Made by a program: the position numbers and the translations under genes. From the NCBI RefSeq assembly GCF_008973665.1, contig NZ_WACP01000001.1:637282-701281 (forward strand): a DNA stretch of 64,000 nucleotides, read 5' to 3'. Position 1 is the first letter of the stretch. Each line of letters opens with the position of its first letter. This stretch comes from Paenibacillus tengchongensis. GTDB taxonomy: Bacteria > Bacillota > Bacilli > Paenibacillales > Paenibacillaceae. This document shows positions 19,220-27,366 of the stretch, in pieces. The notes below the pieces were generated by a model. It saw nothing but the letters and a program-made list of their open reading frames with translations. It did no database searches and had not been told where the DNA came from.

Positions 19220-21541
19220 CTATTTCAGTTCAATAGTGAAGGAGACGGATTTCGCTCCTGCAGCCACATTCACTGTTGTTGCGTCCGCTTGCTCTGCACC
19301 GTTCACGGAAGCAATCGCTCCGAGGTCGTTCAGGGCCAGGGAGAATGCTTTGCCGCTGCCTTCTGCAGTTACAGTCACGCTGCTGCCGCTGCGCACAGCC
19401 TTCACGTTCAGCTCAGGTACGCCGTTGATGTCGCGCACAGTCGCCGTTGCCGTCTTGCCGTCTTCCAGACTGTACAGACCGAATTTCACGCCGTCTGCAA
19501 AATCATAGTCCGGACGGTTATCCACGCTGCCTGTTGCCAGGAGCGAGTTCGGACGTACGAACAGCGGCAGGCTGAAGAAGTCATACGTTTCCTTGCGCCA
19601 CGATCCGCCGACTACCGTCTCGCCTGTAAGCAGGTGTGTCCAGCGTCCGGCCGGCAGGTAGTATTTCACTTCGCCGTTCTCTTGCAGGATTGGTGCAACC
19701 AGCAGGGTGTCACCCAGCATGTATTGACGGTCCAGCAATTCGCAGGTAGGATCTTCCGGGAATTCCATCACCATGGCGCGCATCGAAGCCCAGCCGTGTT
19801 CATGCGCCTGTCCCGCTACATCGTAGAGGTAAGGCATCAGGCTGCATTTGAGCTTGGTGAAGAAGCGTGTAACGTCCACCGCTTCATCGTCGTAAGCCCA
19901 AGGCACACGGTACGAGGTGCTGCCGTGCAGACGGCTGTGGCTGGACAGCAGGCCGAAGGCCAGCCAGCGCTTGAACACATGCGCCGGAGCGGTGTTCTCG
20001 AAGCCGCCGATGTCATGGCTCCAGAAGCCGAAGCCGGAGAGGCCGAGGGACAGGCCGCCGCGCAGGCTTTCCGCCATCGACTCGTAGTCCGCGTAACAGT
20101 CGCCGCCCCAGTGAACCGGGAACTGCTGGCCGCCGGCGGTTGCCGAACGGGCGAATACGGCCGCTTCGTTCTTGCCGAGTTTTTCTTCGAGCACTTCAAA
20201 TACCACTTTATTGTAAAGCTGAGTGTAGTAGTTGTGCATCTTCATCGGGTCAGAGCCGTCGAAGTAGACGACATCGGTCGGAATGCGCTCGCCGAAGTCG
20301 GTCTTGAAGCTGTCGACGCCCATGTCCACCAAGTCACGCAGGTAACCGGCATACCATTCGCATGCCGCAGGGTTGGTGAAGTCCACCAGGCCCATGCCCG
20401 CCTGCCACAGGTCGGTTTGGTATACGTCGCCATTGGCTTTTTTAATCAGATAGCCGTTCTTCTTGCCTTCTTCAAACAGACGCGAACGCTGTCCGATATA
20501 GGAGTTAATCCAGACGCAGATCTTCAGGCCTTTGTCCTTCAGGCGCTTCAGCATGCCCTTAGGATCCGGGAAGACGCGCTCATCCCACTGGAAGTCGGTC
20601 CATTGGTACTCGCGCATCCAGAAGCAGTCGAAATGGAATACATGCAGCGGCAGATCGCGCTCAGCCATGCCTTCCACGAAGGAGTTAACAGTAGCTTCAT
20701 CGTAGTCGGTAGTGAACGAAGTGGTCAGCCACAGGCCGAAAGTCCAAGCCGGAGGAAGCGCCGGTTTGCCGGTCAGAGCCGTGTAGTTGCTCATAACATC
20801 CTTAACGGTAGGTCCGTCGATTACGTAGTATTCCAGGCGCTCGCCGGTTACGCTGAACTGCGCTTTTTTCACTTTTTCCGAAGCGATTTCGTACGATACC
20901 AGCTCCGGATGGTTAACAAACACGCCGTAGCCCTTGCTTGTTACATAGAAAGGAATGTTCTTATACGCCTGCTCGGAGCTGGTGCCGCCGTCCTTGTTCC
21001 AGATGTCGACAACCTGTCCGTTCTTGACAAAAGCGGTGAACCGTTCGCCCAGACCGTATACATATTCGCCAACGCCCAGGTCGAGCTCCTCGCGCATGTA
21101 GGTGTTGCCGTCCTGGTCGGTAATCCAGGCCATCGATTTGTAACCGCTGCCGGTAATGCGCTCTTCGCCGCGGTAGAAGTCTACGGACCAGTGGGTGCCT
21201 TTATTGATTACTACGCGCAGTCCGCCGGTGATCATAACGGTCTGGGCTTCGTTCCCTTCAATTTGTACGTGATCGCTGTTGCCCTTGGCCAGTTCAAACA
21301 CTGGACCGCGTTCCTGAACGCCGTCGTGATGAACGATTTTGACGCCAACCACACCCGGAAGCGGGGAATGGAATTTAACGGTAAGGAGGGTTGAATTCAA
21401 GGTTGCTGCACGTCCCGTAATCGGGGTTGTTTGTGTAACCGCAGTCAATCCTTCGGAAGTTTTCTCTACCACATAGTTCTGCACAGCGCCGTTGATGTTG
21501 ATTCCGTCGCGAACCAGCCAGAGGCCGTCTGTAAATTTCAT
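19220..21541 (-). CDS. yicI: GH31 alpha-xylosidase (YicI type)
   Basis: A cytoplasmic 773-residue alpha-xylosidase that would release alpha-xylose from xyloglucan oligosaccharides or isoprimeverose. It has an N-terminal beta-sandwich and a barrel from about 265. The nucleophile is D415 in SFKTDFGERIPTDVVYFDGS and the acid/base is D481 in VHWGGDCYADYE; these fall one residue from the positions of the E. coli YicI enzyme. The start ATG at 21541 follows AGGGTGG; a GTG five codons earlier lacks spacing. It is divergent from a cupin-AraC regulator, with a TATAAT-like element on each strand of the gap. Confidence 0.94.
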   Translation of the reverse strand: MKFTDGLWLVRDGININGAVQNYVVEKTSEGLTAVTQTTPITGRAATLNSTLLTVKFHSPLPGVVGVKIVHHDGVQERGPVFELAKGNSDHVQIEGNEAQTVMITGGLRVVINKGTHWSVDFYRGEERITGSGYKSMAWITDQDGNTYMREELDLGVGEYVYGLGERFTAFVKNGQVVDIWNKDGGTSSEQAYKNIPFYVTSKGYGVFVNHPELVSYEIASEKVKKAQFSVTGERLEYYVIDGPTVKDVMSNYTALTGKPALPPAWTFGLWLTTSFTTDYDEATVNSFVEGMAERDLPLHVFHFDCFWMREYQWTDFQWDERVFPDPKGMLKRLKDKGLKICVWINSYIGQRSRLFEEGKKNGYLIKKANGDVYQTDLWQAGMGLVDFTNPAACEWYAGYLRDLVDMGVDSFKTDFGERIPTDVVYFDGSDPMKMHNYYTQLYNKVVFEVLEEKLGKNEAAVFARSATAGGQQFPVHWGGDCYADYESMAESLRGGLSLGLSGFGFWSHDIGGFENTAPAHVFKRWLAFGLLSSHSRLHGSTSYRVPWAYDDEAVDVTRFFTKLKCSLMPYLYDVAGQAHEHGWASMRAMVMEFPEDPTCELLDRQYMLGDTLLVAPILQENGEVKYYLPAGRWTHLLTGETVVGGSWRKETYDFFSLPLFVRPNSLLATGSVDNRPDYDFADGVKFGLYSLEDGKTATATVRDINGVPELNVKAVRSGSSVTVTAEGSGKAFSLALNDLGAIASVNGAEQADATTVNVAAGAKSVSFTIELK

Positions 21542-21669
21542 GTGAATGCTTGCCACCCTTCAATTTGGTGTTTATAGTTGCATTATACCGTCAATAAAAG
21601 TACAAAACTAATATAATATAGCTCATTTATAACACTATTCTGATGTTTTTTGCTAAAAGGAGGCCTGTT

Positions 21670-22587
21670 ATGGACCGCACGTCCCAACGGCTGCTTAAGG
21701 AAGACCGGGTCCACGGGGATGCCATGTTTCCGCTGGCCGCCTACTGGATCGAGCTTCCGGCCGGAACGCATATTCTGGACACGCACTGGCATGAGGAAGC
21801 GGAGTTCTTCCTGCTGCAGGAAGGCGAGATTACGTTTCAGGTGGACACCGATTATTTTCCGCTGAAGCCTGGTGAGGTTGTGTTCATCGAGTCCGGCGAT
21901 ATTCACGCCGCCCACGTGCTGAAGGATGGACCTTGCCGCTTCTGCGCACTGGTCTTCCATCAGGGGCTGCTGGCCAGCGCCCAATACGACGCCATCCAGC
22001 AGTCGGTCATTCTGCCGCTCCAGGAGAAGCGCCAAAGCTTTCCCCGCCATATGACGCCGGAGGTCCCGTGGCAGGCGGAGCTGATTGCCCAGCTTGAACG
22101 CATGATGGAGGCATACGCTATTAAAATGCCCGGATTCGAAGCCTTTATGAAAGGGACTTTGCTCATTATGCTGTCCCAGCTCGCCGCCCCCGGACGGGCA
22201 GCCAATTACAGTCAGGCCGGAAGCGCTGACACGACCAAGATCAACCGGCTCAAGAAGGTCATTCTCTATATCCAGGAGAACTACCGCGAGCCGATCCGCC
22301 TAAGCGACCTGTCGGAGCTGATTCCGATGAGCGAGGGGCAGTTCACCCGCTTTTTCAAGGCGATGACGCGCAAGACTCCAGTCGATTACATCAACTCCTA
22401 CCGCATCCGGCAGGCGGCCGACCTGCTGCAGCAGACCGACCGCAAAATCTCCGACATCGCCCTCGAGGTCGGCTTCGACAATGTCAGCTATTTCATCAAG
22501 GTGTTCCGCAAGGGCATGAAATGCTCCCCGTCCGAATTCCGCAAAGGCGGGGTCCCCGGCGCCGGGCAGTCGCAGCTGTATCCTTGA
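21670..22587 (+). CDS. Cupin-AraC transcriptional regulator
   Basis: A 305-residue regulator with a cupin sensor (residues about 20-110; HWHEEAEFFLLQEGEITF and the PGEVVFIESGDIHA turn) and a C-terminal AraC helix-turn-helix pair at about 195-292 ending in DNVSYFIKVFRKGMKCSPSEF. The start ATG at 21670 follows AAGGAGG by six bases; the nine upstream codons are not needed. Its divergent position makes it the probable regulator of the alpha-xylosidase gene. Confidence 0.92.
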   Translation: MDRTSQRLLKEDRVHGDAMFPLAAYWIELPAGTHILDTHWHEEAEFFLLQEGEITFQVDTDYFPLKPGEVVFIESGDIHAAHVLKDGPCRFCALVFHQGLLASAQYDAIQQSVILPLQEKRQSFPRHMTPEVPWQAELIAQLERMMEAYAIKMPGFEAFMKGTLLIMLSQLAAPGRAANYSQAGSADTTKINRLKKVILYIQENYREPIRLSDLSELIPMSEGQFTRFFKAMTRKTPVDYINSYRIRQAADLLQQTDRKISDIALEVGFDNVSYFIKVFRKGMKCSPSEFRKGGVPGAGQSQLYP

Positions 22588-22637
22588 GGGCTGGCCGTCC
22601 CTCATCTGCTTACCGATACCCGGATACGTTTAAGTTA

Positions 22638-22680
22638 CCTGTAAGGACGGGTCCGCCCGTCCGGAAATTCCACTTACAGG
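22638..22680 (+). promoter_or_regulatory. Leader hairpin covering the ribosome-binding site of the NTF2-like gene
   Basis: CCTGTAAG (22638-22645) can pair with CTTACAGG (22673-22680), and inside it GACGGG pairs with CCCGTC around TCCG (22646-22661). The outer 3' arm runs into the AGGAGG that precedes the ATG at 22693, so folding would occlude translation initiation. Confidence 0.5.
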
Positions 22681-22692
22681 AGGCAGATAGCC

Positions 22693-23067
22693 ATGAATCA
22701 ACATGTCACCATGCCGAGTGAAGTACAGGAATATTTCAATGCCATTAACCGGTATCAGCCCGAGGCTTTTACCCAATTGTTCGCATCCGGCGCCAGCGTT
22801 AAGGATAACGGCAAGGAAATCCAGGGCATCGAGGCGATACAGGCTTGGGGAGAGTCGGAGATTTTCTCAGCCAAGGTCCGTTATACAATCATGGAGATTG
22901 AAGAAGCCGGAGAGAGAATTGCAGTCACCGCAGAGATGGAGGGTGAATTCAACCGGAACCGGGTGCCTGCGCCGCAGCAGTTTCGACATGAATTTAAGGT
23001 GCGAGGCGGTAGAATCAGTTCACTTGTCATCACGCCCAAGCAGACAGACGCCACTGGTTTCGTTTAA
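22693..23067 (+). CDS. NTF2-like/SnoaL-type small protein
   Basis: A 124-residue protein of the cone-shaped NTF2-like superfamily, judged by length, an N-terminal EYFNAINRYQPEAFTQLFA helix, and an alternating strand pattern with KGNGKEIQGIEAIQAW-like spacing. Members bind small hydrophobic ligands or act as isomerases; no catalytic set is evident. AGGAGG lies eight bases before the ATG, inside a potential hairpin. A terminator follows. It stands alone between two operons. Confidence 0.75.
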   Translation: MNQHVTMPSEVQEYFNAINRYQPEAFTQLFASGASVKDNGKEIQGIEAIQAWGESEIFSAKVRYTIMEIEEAGERIAVTAEMEGEFNRNRVPAPQQFRHEFKVRGGRISSLVITPKQTDATGFV

Positions 23068-23145
23068 TTGCTAGGATTACACTGGAGGTCGGGTGGCTCT
23101 CCCTTACCCGCAATCTTATCTTGCAAGCCGCAATAAACCAAAAAT

Positions 23146-23200
23146 GCCGGACAGCGATCCTCCAAGTAAAATGAGATTCGCTGCTCGGCTTATTTTTTCA
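23146..23200 (+). terminator. Terminator of the NTF2-like gene
   Basis: GCCG and CAGCGA pair with TCGCTG and CGGC (one mismatch each side), followed by TTATTTTTTC. Confidence 0.8.
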
Positions 23201-23220
23201 TGTGGTTTTATATGAGTTGA

Positions 23221-23356
23221 TAGTTAGATAATCGCCACTTATTTTCACCTATATGGAGGTTGATCACAAGCCTAGTTGGATTTCCACCACTTAATATGGG
23301 TAAAAATAAATAAATGCATCAAGATCTCCCTAATTAAGTGGCGATAATCGAATTAG
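23221..23356. repeat. Dispersed intergenic repeat, locus C
   Basis: Three motif copies: forward at 23221-23242 and 23272-23295, reverse at 23331-23356. The outer copies could pair to form a long-range stem. Confidence 0.75.
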
Positions 23357-23421
23357 ATTACTGAAATCCGTAAAAAAGGCGAAATTAGTGTGCTATATTC
23401 GAATTATTTGTTATGAACGAA

Positions 23422-24324
23422 TTATTCCCCGAACGTAAAGACCAGCTGAAACTCCCCGTCAGCAAGCTGGGCACCAAGGCTGCCTCCCTGCTTCTCCACC
23501 AGCTGCTTCACAATAGCGAGCCCCAGCCCCAGCTGGCCGCTTGACCGCGAAGGATCGCCCGTATAGGTCCGCTCGAACAGCCTGGACACCTCCTGCCCGC
23601 GAAGCTGGTCCGTATCGTTTACAAATACGATTTTTACGCTGTCCGCTTCCGTAAACAAGGAAATGGCAAGCCGGCTTTTGCCGTAACGGAGCACGTTCTG
23701 CAGCACGTTGGAGAAGATACGGATCATCGCTTTTTCATCCAGCGGAACGACCTTCACGGTCTCATCCAGCTGGAGCCGGACTTCAATATTCTTCCGGTCC
23801 AGATCCGTATGGAAGGCGAGAATCACTTCGCTCAGCAGACTGTACAGATAGAGCGGCTGACTGCTTAGCGGGTAATCTCCGGAATCCATACTGGACAGTT
23901 CATAAAACGACTCCACAATATTGTTCATTACGGCCAGCTTGTGCAAAATAATGTCCAGATACTCTTCCCGCTCGGCTGCCGGAACCGCCGGATTCTGCAG
24001 CAGGCCGGCATACCCCTGCATCGAGGTGAGCGGAGTGCGCAGATCGTGTGAAAGGTTCGCGATCTCCGCCTTGACGGCAAGCTCTCTGGCCTCATGAAGC
24101 GCCTGCTCCTGTCTGCGCTGCTCAAGCTGCCCGTTAACGGCCACCACCAGCTGCTCCATTTCATGCCCCGGCAGGGGCAGCCTGATATGGCGATGCTGTA
24201 CAGGAAGTGAGTCGGCATCCGCAAGCTGCTTTCTTACTTGAATGATGCTGTGCCGCTGCAGAGCATAGGCCATCAGCAGGAAGACGGCTGCCAGAGCAGC
24301 AATGATTGAAATAGCCGGATGCAT
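23422..24324 (-). CDS. Sensor histidine kinase, short-sensor (intramembrane) type
   Basis: A 300-residue kinase with one N-terminal membrane segment (residues about 4-22) and no extracellular sensor domain. The phospho-acceptor is H93 (NLSHDLRTPLTS), and the ATPase domain from about 190 ends in the GLGLAIVKQLVEKQGG box. The start ATG at 24324 follows AGGAGGAGA. It is the last gene of an operon with a response regulator, ABC ATPase and permease. Kinases without a sensor domain usually depend on the cognate transporter for stimulus detection, which fits this arrangement. Confidence 0.88.
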   Translation of the reverse strand: MHPAISIIAALAAVFLLMAYALQRHSIIQVRKQLADADSLPVQHRHIRLPLPGHEMEQLVVAVNGQLEQRRQEQALHEARELAVKAEIANLSHDLRTPLTSMQGYAGLLQNPAVPAAEREEYLDIILHKLAVMNNIVESFYELSSMDSGDYPLSSQPLYLYSLLSEVILAFHTDLDRKNIEVRLQLDETVKVVPLDEKAMIRIFSNVLQNVLRYGKSRLAISLFTEADSVKIVFVNDTDQLRGQEVSRLFERTYTGDPSRSSGQLGLGLAIVKQLVEKQGGSLGAQLADGEFQLVFTFGE

Positions 24325-24368
24325 TCTCTCCTCCTTCCTGAAGACCGTCTTTACAGCAGCAGCTGTAA

Positions 24369-25106
24369 TCAGAATTCTTCTTTGCTGAACAGATAAAGTC
24401 CAAGCCCGCAAAAGACCAGCGTGTATACGGCTCCGGATGTCCAAGGCTCCCAGGCCGGATAGGCCGGACTGTTATACAAATTAAACAAATAATAGACGGG
24501 ATTATGGCTGTAAAGCCACTCTGCCCAGGCAAATCTGCTTTGTAGAGCATTCAGAACATAATGGGGCAGGAAATAAATCAGCACATACGCTGTGATAATC
24601 TGCGTATTCTTCTTCATGACCGCCGCCAGACCATAATAGGTGGTAATGCCGGCAATCATGACGGGCAGCACGCTGACCAGGCTCCTGCTGTATTCCGCAA
24701 GCGCATGCTCATGACTGCGGACCAGCAGGCTTGCTCCAAGCAGCACCGACACCCCCGTCAAGGCAAGGGCAAATATCAGAAACCCGGCCAGGATCACCAG
24801 CAGCTTGGCTGTATAAATGCGCTGTCTGCTGAAGCCGTAGGCCGCTGTATTTTTAAGCATCTGCTTATGCTCGCCCATCAGAATCAACGGAAAGGTGAAG
24901 AGCAGGACAAATACGACCGGCATCATGGCCAGAACATTGCTATAGAAGAAACGCTCATTGCCGTAACGGAACCCGGGCTCCGACTGCTGGAAGACATACA
25001 GGATGACTGCCGCCCCGGCCATCAGCAGCGTGTAGAGCAGACCGGTGAAATAATAGTTCCGTGTCCGGACAAAACGGTACTGCTCACTCTTCATCAGGTT
25101 AAGCAT
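24369..25106 (-). CDS. ABC-2-type transporter permease
   Basis: A 245-residue membrane protein with six hydrophobic segments and the early motif RTRNYYFTGLLY. It overlaps the ATPase gene by 8 bases, with GGGAGGTGAG just upstream of ATG 25106. Together with the ATPase it probably forms an exporter or immunity pump for a peptide or lipid-II-binding antibiotic; the substrate is not shown by the sequence. Confidence 0.85.
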   Translation of the reverse strand: MLNLMKSEQYRFVRTRNYYFTGLLYTLLMAGAAVILYVFQQSEPGFRYGNERFFYSNVLAMMPVVFVLLFTFPLILMGEHKQMLKNTAAYGFSRQRIYTAKLLVILAGFLIFALALTGVSVLLGASLLVRSHEHALAEYSRSLVSVLPVMIAGITTYYGLAAVMKKNTQIITAYVLIYFLPHYVLNALQSRFAWAEWLYSHNPVYYLFNLYNSPAYPAWEPWTSGAVYTLVFCGLGLYLFSKEEF

Positions 25107-26022
25107 GCCGCTCACCTCCCAGCAGGCCCAGATAGTACTCCTCCAGGTCCTCCCCCGTGACCGCAATGGAACGCACGCCAACCCCGCCGCTGTACAGCGC
25201 CCGGTTCAACTGCTCCGTCCGGTCCGTACCGCCGGACAGCCGGATACGGTTGCCCGGAAGAATCCGGAACGGGATATCCGGGAACTGCTGTTCCAGAACC
25301 GTCGCTGCTTTGCCGCTGTCATCCACAGTTAGCTCAACGGCTCGGCGGGTCTTGTCCAGCAGCTCCTCCGCCGTCAGCTGCTCCACAATCCGCCCCCGGT
25401 CCATAAAAATATACCGGGTAGCCACGCTCTGCAGCTCCGACAGCACATGGCTTGAAATCAGGATGGTTACCTTCTTCACCGCATTCAGGTTCTTCAGCAG
25501 CTCGCGGATCTCCGCTTTTCCCTCCGGGTCCAGCCCGTTGGTCGGCTCATCCAGAATCAGCAGGGCCGGATGTGACATCAGGGCCAGCGCCAGCCCCAGA
25601 CGCTGCTTCATCCCGAGCGAGAAGTCTTTGAATTTCTTCCTTCCGGTATCCAGCAGCTTGACATCCCTGAGGGCCTGGTCTACCGCTTCTTTACCGGCAA
25701 TTCCCCGCTGCTGGCGGAAATATTCCAGGTTCTGCCGGGCCGTAAAATCCGGAAAAAAAGCAGGCTCTTCAATCATGGCTCCGATGGTGCGGCGCTGCTG
25801 TCTTATTCCGGCGGCATCCTTTTTTCCATAAAGCGTAAGGGTACCTGAAGTCGGAAAGACCTGCTCGGTTATACATTTGAACAGGGTGGTTTTACCTGCG
25901 CCATTCTTGCCGATGACCGCAGCAATATCGCCCGCCGCAATACTCAGCTGAATATCCTGAAGGGCATGGACATCCTTGTAGGTTTTGCCAAGTGCCTCAA
26001 TCTCCAGTATACAATGCATCAT
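25099..26022 (-). CDS. ABC transporter ATPase (BcrA-like)
   Basis: A 307-residue ATPase. Walker A is GKNGAGKTT (38-46), the signature is FSLGMKQR (about 134-141), Walker B is LLILDEPTNGLD (about 154-165) and the switch His is in ISSH. The ~80-residue C-terminal extension resembles that of bacitracin-type exporters. The start ATG-ATG at 26022 follows AAGGGAG by eight bases. Confidence 0.93.
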   Translation of the reverse strand: MMHCILEIEALGKTYKDVHALQDIQLSIAAGDIAAVIGKNGAGKTTLFKCITEQVFPTSGTLTLYGKKDAAGIRQQRRTIGAMIEEPAFFPDFTARQNLEYFRQQRGIAGKEAVDQALRDVKLLDTGRKKFKDFSLGMKQRLGLALALMSHPALLILDEPTNGLDPEGKAEIRELLKNLNAVKKVTILISSHVLSELQSVATRYIFMDRGRIVEQLTAEELLDKTRRAVELTVDDSGKAATVLEQQFPDIPFRILPGNRIRLSGGTDRTEQLNRALYSGGVGVRSIAVTGEDLEEYYLGLLGGERHA

Positions 26023-26121
26023 CGTTAAGACTCCCTTACCGTTTGATAATTTCATTGTATAAAGTCCGCTTTTAATAAGCTTTAAGCGAAATCTTAAGAA
26101 AGGATAAAGAAGCCTAAGCGG

Positions 26122-26814
26122 CTACACAAGCTTGAACCCGATTCCCCAGACGGTACGGATATACTCCTCTTCCGTGACCGCCGCAAATTTGGCCCGCAGA
26201 TTGCTGATATGTACATTAATGGTGTTGTCGTCCCCGAGGTAGGTGCCTTGCCAAATGTTCCGGTACAGCTCGCTTTTGGAAAAGATATGGTCAGGCTTCG
26301 ACAGGAGCAGCGCCAGAATCTCAAATTCATATTTCGTCAAAGCCAGCTGCTCCTGATTGAGCGTAACTTCCCGCCGGTTCTTGTCCATCACCAGATTACG
26401 CAGCCTTACTGTCCCCTCATCCTGATCCGGCACAGGCGCATACTGCAAGCGGCGGAGCTGTGCCTGCACTCGGGCGATAACCTCTTCCTGGTCAAACGGC
26501 TTCGTAATATAGTCATCTGCCCCCAGACGCAGCAGGCTTACCTTATCCTGGAGCGTGCTTTTCGCAGAGATCACAATGATGGGAACGGTGGACTGCTCCC
26601 GAATCCGTGCAATCAGCGTCTCTCCGGCGATGCCCGGCAGCATCAGATCCAGCAGCACCAGCTGATAGGCTTCAAGCGACAGCCTGAGCTCAGCCTCACT
26701 GCCCGAAAAGGCCGGAACCGCAGTTAACCCTTCGGCCGTAAGCATACGGCACAGCAGCCGGTTAATATCGGCATCATCTTCTACGACGAGTATTTTGTAA
26801 TGGGTCTCCTTCAC
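26122..26814 (-). CDS. OmpR-family response regulator
   Basis: A 230-residue regulator with a receiver domain (D56 in LLDLMLPG; Lys in ISAKSTLQDK) and a C-terminal winged helix (about 130-228, ending VWGIGFKLV). It is the first gene of the operon and is partnered with the kinase at the operon's far end. The 99-base gap to the ATPase gene may carry a second promoter or an operator. Confidence 0.93.
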   Translation of the reverse strand: MKETHYKILVVEDDADINRLLCRMLTAEGLTAVPAFSGSEAELRLSLEAYQLVLLDLMLPGIAGETLIARIREQSTVPIIVISAKSTLQDKVSLLRLGADDYITKPFDQEEVIARVQAQLRRLQYAPVPDQDEGTVRLRNLVMDKNRREVTLNQEQLALTKYEFEILALLLSKPDHIFSKSELYRNIWQGTYLGDDNTINVHISNLRAKFAAVTEEEYIRTVWGIGFKLV

Positions 26815-27361
26815 TTCAGTTGCCTCCAGCTCCCATAATCGCCAATGTGCCCTGTCCGCCGGAGCGGCCTTGGCATTGGCTCTACTGCTCTATTCATCTT
26901 AACGTATTATCCATGGATCCGGTAGACCGGTCCGATATAGCTGCAACGTAATACCACTGATACAAAAAAACCTGAAGCCGTCCCGGCCGCAATGGCGGGA
27001 AGCTTCAGGCCGACAATTGATCCTTCGGGAATTAGCCGCTTTGATCCCGAGAACAGGCTAGTTCAAGATGCTAGTTGGATTTTCGCCACTTAGTTTTCGC
27101 GTACAGGGCCCTTTTCCAACTCTAGTTGGTTTTCCGCCAACTATTTTAACGAAAACTCGCCCCCGTGATCACTTTCACTAAGATTAAGTGGCGATTATCG
27201 AACTAGAGTACAGTTAACCAGACCAAATGAGCTATTTAAGTAGTTAATATCAAACTATTTATTTGTGCTGTGCCAAACCAATCTGTGGCTCCATGTGTAA
27301 ACCGTCCGAGTCTTTCCACGCTAGTTAGGCGGGTGATACTGCAATTTATGCGGCCCGGGTA
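26815..27361. other. Intergenic region (547 bp) with promoter side, terminator and repeat locus D
   Basis: The first 150 bases upstream of the response regulator gene should hold the operon promoter, though no convincing -35/-10 pair was found. The rest is a terminator and repeat material. Confidence 0.6.
26963..27010 (-). terminator. Leftward terminator downstream of the methyltransferase gene
   Basis: CCTGAAGC pairs with GCTTCAGG around a GC-rich inner stem, followed on the minus strand by TTTTTTT. It lies about 350 bases past the methyltransferase stop, so the transcript would include repeat locus D. Confidence 0.85.
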
Positions 27362-27366
27362 CTAGC
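27071..27366. repeat. Dispersed intergenic repeat, locus D, with flank
   Basis: Motifs at 27071-27093 and 27122-27145 (forward) and 27183-27206 (reverse). The right flank (about 27272-27366) resembles the flanks of locus B, notably CTGCAATTTATGCGGCC and the terminal ACTAG. The left edge TTCAAGATGCTAG matches CTCAAGGTGCTAG at locus B. The final CTAG supplies the stop codon of the methyltransferase gene. Confidence 0.75.

Larger units (their letters stand above)
23068..23421. other. Intergenic region (354 bp) with terminator and repeat locus C
   Basis: It lies between the convergent 3' ends of the NTF2-like gene and the histidine kinase gene. Apart from the terminator and the repeat motifs described separately, nothing coding is seen. 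Confidence 0.7.

Noticed and set aside
19070..21394. 774-residue frame opposite the alpha-xylosidase gene
   Set aside because: Antisense shadow; the GH31 catalytic motifs on the other strand are intact.
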